A DNA stretch of 64,000 nt from Diploscapter coronatus (Eukaryota > Nematoda > Chromadorea > Rhabditida > Rhabditidae). Below the pieces are notes generated by a model. It was not told where the DNA came from. It saw nothing but the letters and a program-made list of their open reading frames with translations, and ran no database searches. Where the stretch lies: contig OZ038422.1 in NCBI GenBank assembly GCA_964036155.1, positions 48,321,201-48,385,200 on the forward strand, given 5' to 3'. How positions within the stretch are numbered: the first letter of the stretch is position 1; each line of letters starts with the position of its first letter. Shown one piece after another: positions 34,872 to 46,736 of the stretch. Made by a program: the position numbers and the translations under genes.

Positions 34872-37583
34872 TTAGTCGGAATCAGATTGGTCAGAATCAA
34901 ATTGGTTCAAAGGTTTGAACAGATTGTGATCGATGAAGTATTTCATACTGCAGATGCGCAAGAAGTCTACATTCGTCCCCCAGTCATAGCCCATGGCCCT
35001 TATCATCAGGGCCCATCTTCTACCGAATTTGTCCGTCATCTCGGCCCAAATCATCCTTTTCGGTTCAGGACCCACAATTCCGCTTCTCTGGAAACAACAA
35101 TTACCGTAAAGTCTAAAATAGAAGTCCCTCTAAAATCCACGAACTTCTATTTTAGACTCTACGGTAAGTCGATTTGCAAAATCAGCCATAAATCTACAAA
35201 ATCAATTTTTTTCAGTGATTTCTTTTGAGAAACTGTTATTTTAACTGCTTGATTGCAAACGCGATCTAATCTAATGACAAATATAAGAACCCCTTAAATG
35301 TTTCAAAATTCACGTGAAAATACTTTCAAATGCAGTCTGTAGGCCTCCTTCGGAATGAGCGTCAGGAAATCCTTGACCAGGAGGCGCCCGGCAAATCCGA
35401 TTTCGAGCATGCGTTCTTCATCCTGTTTGACTTCGTAAAAATGCTGGAAGAGAAGAATTGTCAATTGAATCAAATTTTTGAAATGATAAGTTTCGGACAG
35501 ACCTAGGAAGGACGATCGTCAGAAACCTCGCGACCTACCCCTAGTTTATTTTAGTCTGGCGAAAGTGCTTCCTAGATCTGATTTCGGATGAGTAACCGAA
35601 TTTGATGAATCCCCCTATTAAAAAATAACTTCCCACCTGAACGATTTGGCAGATTTGCTGTTCGGTTATTTCGGTGTCAGAACGAAGGCTCAGTTTTTTA
35701 GTATCCTTGAAGAATCCGAACAGATCCTCGTAGGTGTACGGGAGATCCAATCCGAAAAAGCCGAGGTTGGGAGTCTGAAATAATCAAATCTTATTTTTTC
35801 ATAACTAAAAATAAAATTCCGAATTATGAAGTTCTCTATGAAAAACGAGGAAGGAGTAGAATAAATTGACTAACCCTTCTAAACACCTCATGATAATCGT
35901 CCCAGAAATCCAGTTCGCCGATGGCATGCATCGAGATTTTAGTGAATCCTGAATTCAATGAATTTCACTAAATTAAAGAAGACTAAATAATAAAGACATT
36001 TTTAAAATAATAATGTCAACAAAAACAAATTCTATTTCGTTTTTTCAGTATTAATTAAAATTTTGATTATTAAATTTTTCAGCAAGTTCTAGAAGAGCGA
36101 GAAGGAAATTAAAAAAAAAAAAAAAACACGAGGAATTTACCATTTGAGAAGATGCTGCACGTCAAGAAATCGTCCGGATTGTACGCCAAAGAGATAGAAA
36201 CGCAGGGCTGAATGCGCATATCTGGGGGGTTGGCGTTGAAAAACGCACTCATTTTGTTCCACCAGTGACGATCGGTACGGCTAAGATCCTGAAATTCATG
36301 CATAAAATATGATTTTCAAACATCTTGTAAAAGTGATTGAATTATCGTACAAATAGTTAATTTTAAGAATGAGATGATTGTCGATCTTTTTCAGAAATTT
36401 GTTGCTCTTGAAAGATGTAAATGAAAATAGACCTATTTCTTCTGCATCACTTTTCAATTAATAGCTTCTATCGAAAACTATTTACGCATAAATTTTCATT
36501 ATTATGAAGTATTTTTGTATGAAAAATACTGAAAATTATGTTCCAAGTTCTATCCAAGCTATGAAAATTAGAAAATTTCGTGAATAAAGGAACGGACCAG
36601 TTTGAGCTTGCGGACAACGCAGAACTTCATGAGAATGTTGAAGAGCTTGCCGCAGTTGATGATTGCATCATCCATGGGGCCATCGTAGATGACGAAGTTG
36701 GCTGAATTAGACAATCAAATTCAAAGGAAAGCGATTTCATGGTCATAACTGGAAAGTGTTCATTATTTTTGACAGAAATTGCTTTAAAGATTCCTTTCAG
36801 TTTAGAATCATTTGTCATAAAATAGAAAAAAAGTTAGAACAATGAAAAAGAGGTGTTCTTCTAATGGTAACCTCATTATTTAAAATAATCATTATGAAAA
36901 CTTACTTCTAGTTTCGAAGCCCCTCAGAAGGTAATTGTCATAAAGGAATGACGGTTGGTTTAGAAGGCTGGGCTCGATTTCTAGCATCAGCTCATCGACC
37001 CAATAGCATTTGCATCCGTATTTATACAAGAAGGCGAGTTCGCTGCTGTTCCATTGAGTCACCGCGTCATTTGCCTGACGAAACTTCGCATTCAAATAGA
37101 GCCACATCATCTGCAAACGAATGAGCATAAACTTTATAATAAAAAAATCATTCAATGTTCCAAAATTGTAAATACATTTCTATGTGCTAGACACGCGATA
37201 ACTTTTTCGTATTCAACGAAAAATCAGAGAATTAGTGCAATTACAGCAATCCACTATCAGAAAATTACGTTTGTCATGTTTCGAATTTTAAAAAATGCAG
37301 ATAAACGATAATTTATCTCTAAATATAAGGAAAAATTCTCTATAAACTCAATGAAATCGTAAAAATTTCTTACCGGCTTCTGACAATTCTCACATAGTTC
37401 TTCGTCGCCAAGGTGCAGACGTAACTTGAAAGCGCGATACTGCAGTCGACGACCGAGAACCTTGTCGACCTTGACGAAGTGGTAAAGTCGGCGAGTGCAC
37501 TTGACAGTCTGGACGATATCGACCGTGTGCAAATCCAACATCACTTCCCTCATTAGCTCCAAGGGTAGCTCGTCCAGAATCAT
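34872..37583 (-). CDS. F-box domain protein
   Basis: Nematode-type F-box protein, a likely substrate-binding subunit of an SCF ubiquitin ligase. The start MILDELPLELMREVMLDLHT is an F-box helix pair (LPLELMREVM), continuing VQTVKCTRRLYHFVKVDKVL. Later exons read LWLYLNAKFRQANDAVTQWN (near 37110), CKCYWVDELMLEIEPSLLN, KLFNILMKFCVVRKLKLDL (near 36640), WNKMSAFFNANPPDMRIQPC (near 36260), GLDLPYTYEDLFGFFKDTKK (near 35740) and GRRWALMIRAMGYDWGTNVD (near 35010). The tail is acidic (QFDSDQSDSD). The region after the F-box is leucine-rich and divergent, as usual in this expanded family, so the target cannot be guessed. Several introns hold hairpin elements. Confidence 0.75.
35101..35166. repeat. Near-perfect hairpin in F-box gene intron
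   Basis: Arms of about 25 bp (TTACCGTAAAGTCTAAAATA and the complement of TATTTTAGACTCTACGGTAA) with one mismatch and a 16-base loop. The ends TTACCGTA resemble those of the element at 29892. It is either a very short MITE or an RNA hairpin. Confidence 0.7.
35498..35580. mobile_element. Hairpin MITE, CAGACCTAGG family, copy 2
   Basis: Begins CAGACCTAGGAAGGACGATC and ends GAAAGTGCTTCCTAGATCTG, an inverted pair. Located in an F-box gene intron. Confidence 0.7.
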
Positions 37584-37818
37584 TGGTTCACTGAAGAGGA
37601 CACAAATTCATCAGAAAACGTGAGTTCTTCATGGCGAACATTGAAGAAAAAACGAAAATTAAAAAAAAAAAAAAAATCAGAACAAAACGACAACGGTCCT
37701 CGGCAGTTTCTACCCATCTTTCCTTCTTTTCCTCGAACTAATTTTTCAAAAAAAGGTGAAAACTACAAAAAAAAAAAACCCTCCAAGAAAGAAAAGAGTA
37801 AAATTCGTCGATTGCCGC

Positions 37819-37926
37819 TTGCAACTCGTTCGAAATAGCATGGGAAATGAAGAGAGCGCGATTGCATCAGATTGCATTATTTCTTGTGTCCTCTTGATTT
37901 CCCATACTATTTTGAGTGAGTTGCAA
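37819..37926. mobile_element. Hairpin MITE with TTGCAACTC ends
   Basis: 108 bp. The left arm TTGCAACTCGTTCGAAATAG and the right-arm complement TTGCAACTCACTCAAAATAG match over about 30 bp, both continuing into (T/C)ATGGGAAAT. A half copy with the same left arm and interior (AGAGCGCGATTGCATCA) lies at about 49180-49263. Confidence 0.75.
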
Positions 37927-38025
37927 ATTTGAGACTCGATCGGGCCTTGAAACTCGAAATGATATAAGAGGGAAGCAGAAAACGACGAAATAACATAGGG
38001 AACATAAAAGTTCAAAAGAAGCGCG

Positions 38026-38107
38026 AAGGGAGGATGATCGTCAGGAACCCCTTGCGACTATCACCCATAGTTTTCCTCGTCTGACGAAAGTGCTCCCTAG
38101 GTCTGAT
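38026..38107. mobile_element. Hairpin MITE, CAGACCTAGG family, copy 3
   Basis: Starts near GGGAGGATGATCGTCAGGAA and ends CGAAAGTGCTCCCTAGGTCT. The right end matches copies 2 and 4 almost base for base. Confidence 0.65.
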
Positions 38108-39164
38108 AAAGAGAATATGAGTCAGGTTCAAACTACGAAGATTTCTGTTCAACAGAGTTGGATAATGTTGAACAGAAAATTAGCTAGAGAGAATTTCTGT
38201 TGAGCAGAATTAAGTTTTTGTTCAACACAAAATTTATGTTTAACAAATTCGACTTTTTGTTGCACAGACTTGAGAAACAAATAATCGCAAACTTTTTGCA
38301 ATGTTTAAACCGTTATAAAACATTCATTCGTCCAGATTAAAAAGGTGCTTTTCACGACTGGTTTGACTTATATTTTGCCTAGGTCTCATTTCAGGGCAAT
38401 AACGCACGTTATCAATATCTTTTGCCTTACTCCCTGTCATTGCTTATCAGTCAGCCGTCAATAATTCCATCTCTAGCAATTTCTATTGCTCTTTCTTCCC
38501 TAATGCTCCACACGGTTTACAATGGCATTTTGACTTTCATTATTGCATGTCTTGCCTCAAAAATTGAAAACATTGGCATTCTTTCTGGGTTTCTATCTTT
38601 TTAGCAATCTGTATTTGTCATATGATGATCATCGTCAAACTAAATTTGTCATTCTCGTCAGACCTAGGCAGAGTTTAAGCTAGATCAAGCGTGCGTACCG
38701 TTTTAGGTTAAAATATTCAGCCAAATTCCTGTTGTGTACCTCTCTATGTATCAATTTTCTATAGAAAATTTTTCATTTTCGTACCCCTTCTATTATGATT
38801 TTTCATTTTGGCTTAAATCCTATTTAGATCTGAGATTTTCGTTTTCTTTTAAAGCTTCCTAAACTCGAAATCAAATGGCAAATATTGTCAATGACCGATT
38901 AATTGAAACGCAATCATAGTGCACAGGAATTAGTACGCTGTTTGCAGTAAACTTTACGCTATTAAATAGTATTTAAGGAACGAGTCAAACGATTATTTGT
39001 ACATACGCAATGCATACTCTGTATATTCGAATTTGTGCACTATTTATTCTTCATCTCGTTATCAGTCATTGATAATATGTTTAATAGTGACGAAGATCAA
39101 ACGATGACATAAAATGCTTATTTCTGACATTTGTGCAACTTTATCTTTCAGAATTTCTTAATTT

Positions 39165-42100
39165 ATGGATTTACCCCCACTAGATCGGAATATCTCGTCC
39201 CCGTTCCGATCCCGAAGGCTTCATTATGACTACAGCTCCAGTCAGCCGATTAAATACGAGTCTGGCAGCCTGAAAAATGGGGACCATAAAATCCAATCTG
39301 AATCCACGAGGACTTATTCGTATGAGGTAAAAAGCAACAACCTTGGCTCCGAATAGTGCAGAACTTTAGATACCTCAATCTATTGTGGTAGAAAGCCCCC
39401 AAGGTCGCACTGAGGAGGTCCAAATCGAAGAGCCTCTACCGCCTCCCGTGCCTCCGCATAAATCCACACCAAGCACTCCACCCTATGCGACAAAGTCTCT
39501 ATCTTCATCGAGCTTCACTTATGGAAGTCCAGTACCAAAGTAAGGAATATGGGTTATTGGATAAGCTGTAATGTCGTAGCATCGTCATATACGAAATAGT
39601 GTGGGGATTAACCTCTGCTCTACCCTAGTCTATTCTATCCTACACTATTTCACATGTTATGATGCTAAGAAATTTTCACATTTTCTAGAAAGATCTGACT
39701 TAGACAAATTAAACATTGAAATTCCAGAGTCACTGCGCTCCATTACAGTTATTCAACGAGATCGAGAAGTGGAGTTGGAACTACTCCAAGTGCGAGTTTC
39801 AGGTAAAATATTTATAAATTATTCGAACGTAGAGTTGAATTTCATTCCAAATAAAAATATTGGAAACTGTCAACATCTAAACTCGGAATCAAAATGAACC
39901 TTGGGCAAAAAAGAAATTCAGAAGACAGCAAGATCGAAATAACATGGGAACCATCGAAGAAGAAGAGTCTTCGAGGGAAAGAAGTTCAGTTTCAACTTCG
40001 ACTTTGGCAGATGAAATCATAGCGAGCAAGGCCCATACTCATGACGTCTTATCGAGATCGACTTCAGGAGGAAGCTTTACTGAGCCTGCTAAGGTAAGAT
40101 ACTTTAAAATATAGCTTGCAAACCGCAAAGTATCATGGCAGAATCTACAGGGTGGCCCACGGGGTTTTCAACCTACTTTTGTTGAATAAGTATTTTCAGT
40201 AGCATTATTCAACGAAAATAGGTTTAAAAATTCGTGAGTCATCCCGTATTTAAAAAAAGAAGATATCGTCTCTTACTCTATCTTGCCTATGTCTTGTGCA
40301 ATGATTTCATGTGGTTTACAAATTCCGCTTGCTTGAAAATACTATTTTGAGATGTTTTCGTATAAGCCATGGAGTAGTCTTTTTGCAACATTCATTGTCT
40401 GTGTCATGCCTTGATTTTTTAATAGTTTCCTTCAAACAAGGACAGACACCCATTTTATCGCTCTTATCAATTCAACTCTGGCTAATAGTCCTTTCCGCTG
40501 CCACGCAATGAGAAATTTTTGTGTGACGACTCATCATAAAACCAAAAATGGAATGTGAAGAATGGCTAATTATAAAGTAGAGTTTCAAGAAAAAATTTGA
40601 CTTGTTTCAGGTGATTCCTGAAGTTGACATAACTCCGAGTTACAACTACAATTATACATATCAAGCGTCAGCTCCGGAGTACAAGCCTTCATACCTAACT
40701 TCGACTTCAACTTCACTCTATTCCTCACCGATTCCATCCTACTACCCAACTCTGTCCTATAATTCATCAAGTCTTGGAGAACCCTACCTACCACCAGTCT
40801 CGCCAGCCTCTCAAACCTCGAAAACCCCCGAACCCGAGCCTGAAGTGCCAAAGTTTGAGGCTAAAGAAGCTGAAGTTGTTAAGGAAGAGCAAATTTCAAC
40901 GGCTTCGTACTCGCCGTATCGATCAGATCTTTACACTTCACCATATTCAAGCAGCATCGGAGCGGGATACTACAAACCGCTGCTAACTTCGGAATATGGA
41001 TACGCTTCTGGAAGTCTCTCGACCTACGTTCCATCTACCACTTCTTCATTGAATAGCTCAGGTAAAAATTCTCATTGAACTTAAAAATTGTGTAGACTTT
41101 CTAGGATACAAGGCTAGAGTCATCTCGACCTATCCTGATACCTATCCATCCTATCCCAGAACGGAGTTGGAAAGCATTTACTCTAGTGCGAATATCGCAC
41201 CAACAAGGCCCGTACCTGTACCTGTGCCGGTGATCGAGGAGAAGATTGAGAAGCAAGCGGAACGACTTGAAGACATCCATGTAGATGAGCACGAGGTGCA
41301 TAAAATCGCCGAAGAACGACCGTTGAATCTGTCTTCCAACATCGAAACCAGAGAAAACGAAGCGTCCGAAGGAATCAGTCCCATCCGCCAAGCAGTTCCG
41401 GTCTATCGGACAGAGACCTTGGAAACCTATCTGTCGCCGGAGCCTAGTCCAGTTGCTACTACTAAGCCGCTGGTATTTGAACAGGCTTCTAGTGTTTCGA
41501 ATGCGTCGAATATTCCATCAACTTCTTACGCTGTTACAAGTGCTAGCACGACTTATTCTTATGGAGCACAGAAGTGAGTGAAGATCGACTTTTCTGAAAG
41601 ACGATTTGCCAAATTAGCCACGTAACTACCCCATAAATTGTGACTTTTTCCAGCTTCTCTGCGCTCTCCCCCATCCATAAATCATTCGCTTATTATCAAA
41701 GAAGGAGCAAAAGTCTTACTCGCTATCTACTACAGCACGCCACTATTAGAGGGGGTGCGCTTTCTAGTATAATACGTTTGGCCAGCGTAGACTAGAGAGT
41801 AGTGAAAAAGCGATATTCTGGGAGGTTCGAAAAGATTTACAAGTTGTGGGAAAACGGGGATACCCAGAAGGTAATTCCTCTGAGCGGAAAAATAAATGTG
41901 TGTAAGGGCTTCTCTTTTCAATACCGTTTCTTCAAAGGTGCTCACTTTTTTCGAACTACATAGATATCTTTACAAATTCCCCGAAGAGCTCATTTCATAA
42001 ACTATTCACTACCTTAAAATAAAATTTCAAATTCAGTACCTCTGGAGACACTGGATACCAATCCTCAACTTATCAAGAACCATACCTGTACCGACCCTTA

Positions 42101-45100
42101 CACTTCATCTACTCTGAAAGACAACAGAAATGGGACGAAGAGCATAGGAAAGCTCTGAGCGAAGTCGTTTCAATCAAACCAACTGAGCCCGAGCCTGAAC
42201 TTGAACCCGAAAGCGCATTGACGAAGGAAGAAGTGGACAAGAACATCTTGAGCCATGACAGGTTGGAGAATATCGCCTATATCGACGAATTATCAAATCA
42301 GTCGGTTGATGGAAGTGTACAAGAAGTAAGAATTTTATCTTTTTTTTCTAAAATAAATAAACAAATCAATAATTTCAGGAAGGAGCAGTGCACCGAAGAC
42401 ATTCTCTTGAAGACCCCCTCATCCCACCGAAACCAGTCACTAACTCCGAAAACAAATACGACGTTCCCTTGTACCCTAGGCAAGAGCAACCGGTGCCAAT
42501 AGATAATCATCCCGAACCAGTAAAACCAATTATTGAAACTGAGAAGAAGGTAGTTATTTGAAAAGAGAATATGGTAGATATAAAAAAAATATTTAGGAAG
42601 AACCATTATATCCAAGATATGAACAGCCCGCACCAGTTGAGCAGCATCCCAAGCCCGATATTCAAGCTAAACAAGCTGAACCTGCTCCGGTAAATTTATA
42701 GCGATCTAAAACCATTTGAAAGAACTAATTTGGAGTTCTACATACCAAGTCTTCGGCGTAATTCCACTTCCGCTGATAGTGACGAAGACTACGTGCGCTA
42801 CAAGATGATTCTGGAAGAGCAGAAGAAGGGGTTGAGTGAGCGGAAGCGACAATTATCTGAGGAGGAGTCAAAAAACGACGGAGGCGCTCCTCGAGACGAC
42901 GGAACGATAAGTCAGGAAAATCCGGAAAGTCAGCAGGAACATCAGCAAGAGTCACCGGTACGATATTCATATATTGTCGAAACCGACAAATTGAGACGAA
43001 AAAAGGCATCAAAATTAAGATTACGAAAAATAGCGTAGTATTTTTGCAAACAAATATATACGGCATTTCATAGATTCAAGGGATAATTTCGACGACTATT
43101 CCAAATTACGCAATGAACATTTTGCACTTTCAAATTTATGCACACACACTTTTTTCGTTTCATTTCATTTCATTGCTCATTTACAATGCCATATAACACT
43201 TGGGTCAAAATTTTATGACTAACTAACAGTTTGAACCCGGGGTTAAAATGACTCCCAAATTGTAAATGATTATGAATACGCTTACAGGAAAACCTAACAG
43301 AAAGCGATAAGGAAGAGAATGCAACATCGGAAGAAGAAGAAAAAGAGGAGCTACGACACGGGGAGCGCCTATCTATGGTATTTTTGAAAGTTTGCAAGAA
43401 AAAACTAGCCTCGAATCTTCAGATTGTTGGTATCGAAGTTATTTCCACCGAACTTCTCGATACCCCTCCGAAGGTTGAAGAACTCATCGAGCAAGAAAAT
43501 CAATCTGATGAAGCACATGCTCAGACCGAATTCGAGAGTCACACAGAAGAACCCGACCCAGACACATCTACCTATCCTGATTCGAAAATAGAAGACATCA
43601 AGCAGAAGACGATCGCATACTACCGAAGAATAGCAGAGTCTGACCGAAAGGCTGCAGAGGAGGAAATGAAACAAGCTACAGAGGATGAGTCTTCAATTAC
43701 AGAGCAATTCCAAGTCGATCAGTTTGAGTCAAATGAAGACCAAGCTATTCATGATGACCAAAAAACAGCTGGGCTAGTTGATCATGATCAAGCAACAGAT
43801 AATGCGAATTCCACGACTGAGAAGCCGTTTTCTGATGATGTCCATGAAGAGCAGAAATCCGAAGATCAAGGTTCAGACCATCAGAACGTTATCCAGGAAT
43901 CTGAGAACCATCAAATACCCGATTCAAGCGATCAAATCGAAACTACTGAAGTTCAGGAAGAAAACAGGTCTCCTTCACCTGAAGTTCCTGAAATCACGAT
44001 TGAACCAGCTTCCGACAGTCAAGACATGAGTCATGAGGAAGCGAAGGAGCTGGTTCAGGAAGTCATTGACAGTGTAACCGAACCTAATCAGGAAAACACC
44101 GAATTTGAGAAGACTCCGCCAGAAGAGTTACATCACGCCGAAGATGTCCACTCGAACGAGTCCGACAGCGACAGAACGGTCATTGAGGTGCCTATTTCTG
44201 AAACTACCCAGGAAACTCATGAATCTAATGAGAAGAGAGAAGAGGAACAGTATGCAATATTTATACCGTCATTGAGACCTGAACGAACTCACGAAAGTGT
44301 ACCATCATCGGAGGAACAGCATGAAACTGCTGCACCAGTATCGGAACAAAGTCATGAAAATATTCAATCAGCTACTGAATCAGAGCATGCTGCTCATGAA
44401 AATATCACATCGTCTGAAGAACACCATGAAACTGCACCTCCATCTGAACAGGAGCAAACTCAAAAAACATCACAATCTCCTGGGTTCGACCAAATTCAAG
44501 AAATTACTTCATCATCTACTGATCAAGATGAGTTAGAAGCCCACTTGGCTGAGCAACTGCAGGCTCAGGCCGCCACTCTCCAAGAAATTCAATCCCAACT
44601 TATGACTATTTTTGAGGTAAGTAACAAACTATTGGAGATTTGGGAAATTCGCAACTCCGTTTCTTCACAAAATAGCGTGTAGCGTTAGAGAAAGATGGTC
44701 AAATGTTCTTCCTCTATCCCACACTATTTTGCTAGTTTCAAAGTAGCGGTTGCGAGTTTTTCAATTTTCCAAAATATTTGATTTCAATTACAAGTAGATT
44801 AGAATTAAAACTAAATTATTTGCCTTGTAATCAGGGATGCCCATAGATATGGTACAGGTACAGAGTTTTTCCTTGACTACTGAGAAAAGACGTGCAAACA
44901 GGCACGAAAAACTTGTACTCTTCTATAGATGATAGGTACGGAAATTTCGTATGTAGCAGGTTCAGATACGATTTTTCAGTACCTGTGGGCATCCCTACTT
45001 GTAATTGAACTCGAATATTCAGAGCGTTGATTCACTTAAGGATAAGCTCAAAACGATCGCATCCAGCTTGAATAGTGTCGAACAAAACCAGAGTCAGAAA

Positions 45101-45145
45101 AAGCCAGATTCAGAACAGAAGGTTAAATTACCTTACTTAAAATGA
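39165..45145 (+). CDS. Large intrinsically disordered Tyr/Pro/Glu-rich protein
   Basis: I do not recognise this gene. About a dozen exons are visible. The start MDLPPLDRNISSPFRSRRLH is followed by Tyr/Ser/Pro-rich segments (YYPTLSYNSSSLGEPYLPPV near 40740; PVPVPVPVIEEKIEKQAERL near 41215). A related pair of units follows, VPLYPRQEQPVPIDNHPEP and EPLYPRYEQPAPVEQHPKP (42470 and 42605), then a motif seen twice, EFYIPSLRRN (42733) and AIFIPSLRPE (44255). The long acidic exon 43426-44616 is rich in Glu, Gln, Ser and His. The last exon 45022-45145 reads VDSLKDKLKTIASSLNSVEQ. Almost no hydrophobic core is predicted apart from short coiled-coil-like pieces at the C-terminus and near 39720-39800 (SLRSITVIQRDREVELELLQ). 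A cytoskeletal or scaffold role is possible but unproven. Exon 3-4 phase is not resolved. Confidence 0.6.
39576..39668. mobile_element. Hairpin MITE in intron, AAATAGTGTGGG core
   Basis: Left arm GTAGCATCGTCATATACGAA then ATAGTGTGGGG; the right-arm complement reads TAGCATCATAACATGTGAAA then TAGTGTAGG. About 93 bp, in an intron of the disordered-protein gene. Confidence 0.55.
40148..40246. mobile_element. Mariner-like MITE with CAGGGTGGCCCA end
   Basis: 99 bp between TA dinucleotides. The left end CAGGGTGGCCCACGGGGTTT and the right-end complement CGGGATGACTCACGAATTTT pair imperfectly. Inner arms (CCTACTTTTGTTGAATA and TATTCAACGAAAATAGG) pair better. It lies in an intron. Confidence 0.65.
44649..44757. 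mobile_element. Hairpin MITE, AAAATAG(C/T)GTG core
   Basis: Left arm TTCGCAACTCCGTTTCTTCA then CAAAATAGCGTG; the right-arm complement begins CTCGCAACCGCTACTTTGAA and contains CAAAATAGTGTGGG. Located in the last intron of the disordered-protein gene, next to a hAT-like element. Confidence 0.6.
44832..44997. mobile_element. hAT-like MITE with 8-bp target duplication
   Basis: 166 bp starting CAGGGATGCCCATAGATA and ending TGGGCATCCCTA, with matching inverted arms (GGTACAGGTA and TACCTG inside). It is flanked by exact 8-bp direct repeats CTTGTAAT at 44824-44831 and 44998-45005. Short TIR plus 8-bp duplication is the hAT hallmark. Non-coding. Confidence 0.85.
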
Positions 45146-45163
45146 AATACTGTTAACTTTTAG

Positions 45164-45620
45164 GAGTAATGCGGCAGTTTCTAAACTACGACACAATATC
45201 TCTACTATACTAGGCACGCTTTTTACTAAAATACGGCACGGTTTTTCTTTCTATGCCATTATTTTCTTTTATTGTCTTGAATCTTTAGTATTTTTTTTAC
45301 AAATTTTTATCAAACTTTCATGCAATATATTTAGAAACCACATGATATAATGAACAAGCATAGACAAATATATGATAGGGTGAGGCAGGCTTTCTCTCAA
45401 TATTTCGTCAAACCTCATCATAATGTCATGCTGTTTCCAAGTTGTCTTTCAAGCATCCAAATCGACTCAATTTGAAGTGAAATGAGCAGATTTAGGAAAA
45501 TCTAAGAAAATGGATATGTTTATAAAGCCAAACGCATTCTATTACTTCACAAACAAAAGCCGTACCGTATTTTAGTAAAAAAACGTGTCGTAGTACAGTT
45601 GTTGCCGAGTAATACATTAT
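45164..45620. mobile_element. TIR element downstream of the disordered-protein gene
   Basis: Long imperfect inverted ends. The left end has CTACGACAC and TTTTTACTAAAATACGGCAC (45186-45240); the right-end complement has CTACGACACG and TTTTACTAAAATACGGTACG (45565-45595). The interior of about 320 bp has no open frame worth noting. It begins about 20 bp after the gene's stop codon, so it may sit in the 3' UTR. Confidence 0.7.
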
Positions 45621-46639
45621 ATCTTCACAAAATTTTACTAAAACCTCTTTATTATTCGTTTTTTATTAACAAATGTAAAGCAAATAAAGTTGTGTTAATA
45701 AACTTTCTTTAATTGCTTGTGACAACCCCGTATCGGTCCAGGAAGATCAAATCGTAGTTGTCTTTGATCACGCCTCTGATCCAGAAAATTATTTTTTCAA
45801 TGTTTCAAACATTAATTTGATAACATATGAAAAAGTTTATTTTCTACAAAGTATAAAAAGCTTTTTCAATTGTAAAATATTATTCTGGTGAAAAAAAGGA
45901 AATAAAAAAGAGAAGAGAAAGTAAAGAGACGCAGACGAAAGAGCGAGAGGGATAGAGAAGGAGAGGATGAATAAATTGATGATTTAAAAAAATTAAAATT
46001 TTTAAATTATTTACAAGATTGTAGATAAGTTCCCAAAAATATAGGACTTTTAGAATTTCTATTGTTTAGTATTCTTTAGGTTAGGATCAAATAATTCATA
46101 ATAGATCATTTTTATACTCTTTGATAATAAACGAGTAAAATATTCATATTGAAATATAACTTATTCCGTATTGTATCAGAACCTCTCAAAGACTTAGTTG
46201 GCAACGATCCTCATTGAGAACGAGTAGAAAGAAAAAATGTAAATTTTACAATAAATATTTATGGCTTTATTTCCGAATAAAATATTGCTTTATTAAAACT
46301 GTTCATAGGAAATCATTTAACTATTTCGGCTATATATTTTGAAATATTTACTTTAAAATTCATTAATGGATTGAAACTACTATAAAATAAATATTGTACT
46401 TGGTTAGAGAATTTTTTAAAATAACATATTTTAAAGAATTTATTTCAGTTACAATTATCCCTCGTCACTTGGATATCTTCGAGAGTTATTTGTATCATGT
46501 TTAGTTGAATAATTATTTCTTCAAGATTTTTATTGAAATAATATTTTTAGATGAAATTAATGATAATTAGTGAAACCAACAAAATATAGAAACGCCAAAA
46601 ATTTCATCAACAACAGTTTTCTGATATCTTCCAAAGAGG
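45621..46639. other. AT-rich spacer
   Basis: Very AT-rich intergenic sequence with a purine-rich tract near 45890-45970. I see no gene or clear element. Confidence 0.4.
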
Positions 46640-46736
46640 TGAGGGTGAGGGTCTTTTCCCCCAGTTTTTTTTTTTTTTTTTTTATCTAATGCCACACTAT
46701 TTTCACGAAAAAAGTGGGGAAAAAGACCCTCATCCA
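46640..46736. mobile_element. Hairpin element at the 3' end of the minus-strand gene
   Basis: Left arm GGTGAGGGTCTTTTCCCCCA and right-arm complement GGATGAGGGTCTTTTTCCCC pair, around a run of about 20 T (46664-46683) and the CCACACTATTTTC core shared with other hairpin elements here. The edge of the right arm supplies the stop codon of the gene at 46730-48027. Confidence 0.6.

Larger units (their letters stand above)
37584..39164. other. Intergenic region with hairpin elements
   Basis: No supported gene. It contains two hairpin MITEs (37819-37926 and 38026-38107), poly-A rich tracts near 37655 and 37770, and a partial CAGACCTAGG end near 38659-38668. It separates the divergently oriented F-box gene and the disordered-protein gene, so both promoters should lie here. 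Confidence 0.5.

Noticed and set aside
43778..44536. Alternative plus-strand frames in the acidic exon
   Set aside because: They are frame-shifted shadows of the Glu/Gln-rich coding exon.
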